Positions 63,259 through 64,000 of a stretch of 64,000 nt of DNA are shown here, piece after piece. The notes under the pieces were generated by a model that saw nothing but the letters and a program-made list of their open reading frames with translations, had not been told where the DNA came from and did not search any database. A program made the position numbers and the translations under genes. The stretch comes from Enterococcus sp. ZJ1622. Lineage in GTDB: Bacteria; Bacillota; Bacilli; Lactobacillales; Enterococcaceae. Location of the stretch: NCBI RefSeq assembly GCF_011038845.1, contig NZ_JAAKDW010000004.1:124001-188000 (forward strand). Direction: 5' to 3'. How positions within the stretch are numbered: position 1 is the first letter of the stretch; each line of letters opens with the position of its first letter.

Positions 63259-64000
63259 ATGAAAAAAAATCTACTGATTGGTCTCGGCATCTCCCTATTG
63301 CTTGCTTTAGGAGGATGTGCACAAAAAGACTCAGCAAAAGCCTCAGATGGACACAAGACAATCGGTGTCCTGCAACTCGTACAGCACAACTCGTTAGATG
63401 CAGCTTACAAAGGATTCAAAGAAGGCCTAGAAGAAAAAGGCTATAAAGAAGGCGACAATCTGACGATCAACTATCAAAACGCGCAAAACAACCAGGACAA
63501 CTTGAAAAGCATGAGCGAAAAGCTGATCAAAGATGACCCTGATCTGCTACTTGGCATCGCGACGCCAGCAGCACAATCCTTATTGAATGAGACAACCACG
63601 ATCCCTTTGACTGTCACAGCCGTTACTGACCTTGAACAAGCCAAACTAGTTGCTTCGAACGAAAAACCAGGCGGAAATGTCACGGGGACCACAGATATGG
63701 TGCCGATCGAAAAACAGATCGATCTGCTATTGAGTATCGTACCAGATGCAAAAACCATCGGGATCATGTACAACAACGGCGAAGCAAATTCCAAGCTCCA
63801 AGGAGACCTTGCAGAAAAAGCCCTGAAAAAAGCTGGCGTGAAAGTCAAAGTCCTCACAGCAAATTCAACGAATGACGTACAGCAAGTCACCAAAAGTCTG
63901 GCAAAAGACGTAGACGGGATCTACATCCCTACGGACAACACTTTCGCAAGTGCCGCAAGTATCGTCGGCGAAGTAGCGAAAGAAACAAAAACACCGATCG
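63259..64000 (+). CDS. ABC transporter substrate-binding lipoprotein, TrpX-like (3' end outside window)
   Basis: The first 247 codons of a lipoprotein: signal peptide with lipobox LLALGGC (Cys 20), then a periplasmic-binding fold of the ABC_sub_bind (TrpX/YckB) family: HKTIGVLQLVQHNSLDAAYKGFKEGLEEKGY, DLLLGIATPAAQSLLN, GNVTGTTDMVPIEKQIDLL. Relatives in Firmicutes bind aromatic amino acids and are encoded with a permease and ATPase, which would lie beyond the right edge. GGAGGA precedes the ATG. The Phe/Tyr-rich leader peptide upstream fits an aromatic substrate; specificity is inference. Confidence 0.85.
   Translation, partial: MKKNLLIGLGISLLLALGGCAQKDSAKASDGHKTIGVLQLVQHNSLDAAYKGFKEGLEEKGYKEGDNLTINYQNAQNNQDNLKSMSEKLIKDDPDLLLGIATPAAQSLLNETTTIPLTVTAVTDLEQAKLVASNEKPGGNVTGTTDMVPIEKQIDLLLSIVPDAKTIGIMYNNGEANSKLQGDLAEKALKKAGVKVKVLTANSTNDVQQVTKSLAKDVDGIYIPTDNTFASAASIVGEVAKETKTPI

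Overview
The window looks like an Enterococcus chromosome, most likely from the E. faecium group. The evidence is a 1208-aa RpoB and 1217-aa RpoC of enterococcal type, Firmicutes-style AGGAGG ribosome sites, moderate-to-low GC, and a Gram-positive gene set (type VII secretion, ComC-type prepilin peptidase, mannose-family PTS, Rgg-like regulator). Species assignment is inference. Most genes up to the XRE pair are on the minus strand, as are the ribosomal protein and RNA polymerase genes.

Region 1 (1-8.7 kb) is a type VIIb secretion locus, read right to left: an Rgg-like regulator, a toxin/immunity cassette (a lipase of the TslA type with reversed domain order, two copies of a small membrane protein, and one truncated toxin copy), then esxA, esaA, essA, esaB and the first codons of essB. 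An 89-bp block containing a perfect 16-bp palindrome is present in two nearly identical copies, one ahead of the toxin cassette and one ahead of esxA, so toxins and machinery probably share a regulator.

Region 2 (9-16.4 kb) is housekeeping: a quinone-reductase-like dehydrogenase, a tRNA-dihydrouridine synthase, an ABC-2 exporter pair, a membrane-anchored MutS-like ATPase and a TauE/SafE permease. Three copies of a ~120-bp intergenic repeat lie here. Region 3 (16.4-21.7 kb) is an operon for MurNAc or muropeptide use: mannose-family EIIC, EIID and EIIB, an RpiR/MurR regulator, the MurQ etherase, a serine hydrolase and an EIIA broken by a frameshift.

Region 4 (21.8-31.8 kb) holds two tandem ParB-like genes beside a 15-bp-arm palindrome, a Fic protein with its own likely operator, and a glucuronide-oligosaccharide operon (GH67 alpha-glucuronidase, binding protein, two permeases, YesL-like protein; no ATPase gene). 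Two tandem 72-aa XRE regulators follow, each with a palindromic operator.

Region 5 (31.9-48.9 kb) is an AT-rich defence island downstream of rpsI. It carries a class 2-like DISARM system (drmE, drmA, drmB, with divergent drmMII) without a recognisable drmC; a decayed HNH nuclease gene follows drmB. Next come a decayed ISL3-family transposase and a three-gene operon (zinc-finger protein, unknown protein, SIR2 NADase-like protein) that I do not recognise as a described system. Two degenerate copies of the 3' end of rpsI at 43.8 and 44.05 kb, and an rpsI-terminator-like sequence at 31.9 kb, suggest repeated integration at the rpsI 3' end.

Region 6 (48.9-64 kb) is core genome: rpsI-rplM, dps, gluconokinase, a prepilin peptidase, msrA, an unusual protein with three HTH-like modules, rpoC-rpoB, and the start of an ABC transporter gene. 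That last gene sits behind a strong promoter, a 20-codon leader peptide rich in Phe/Tyr codons, alternative hairpins and a terminator, which together resemble an attenuator. I saw no tRNA or rRNA genes and no CRISPR array.
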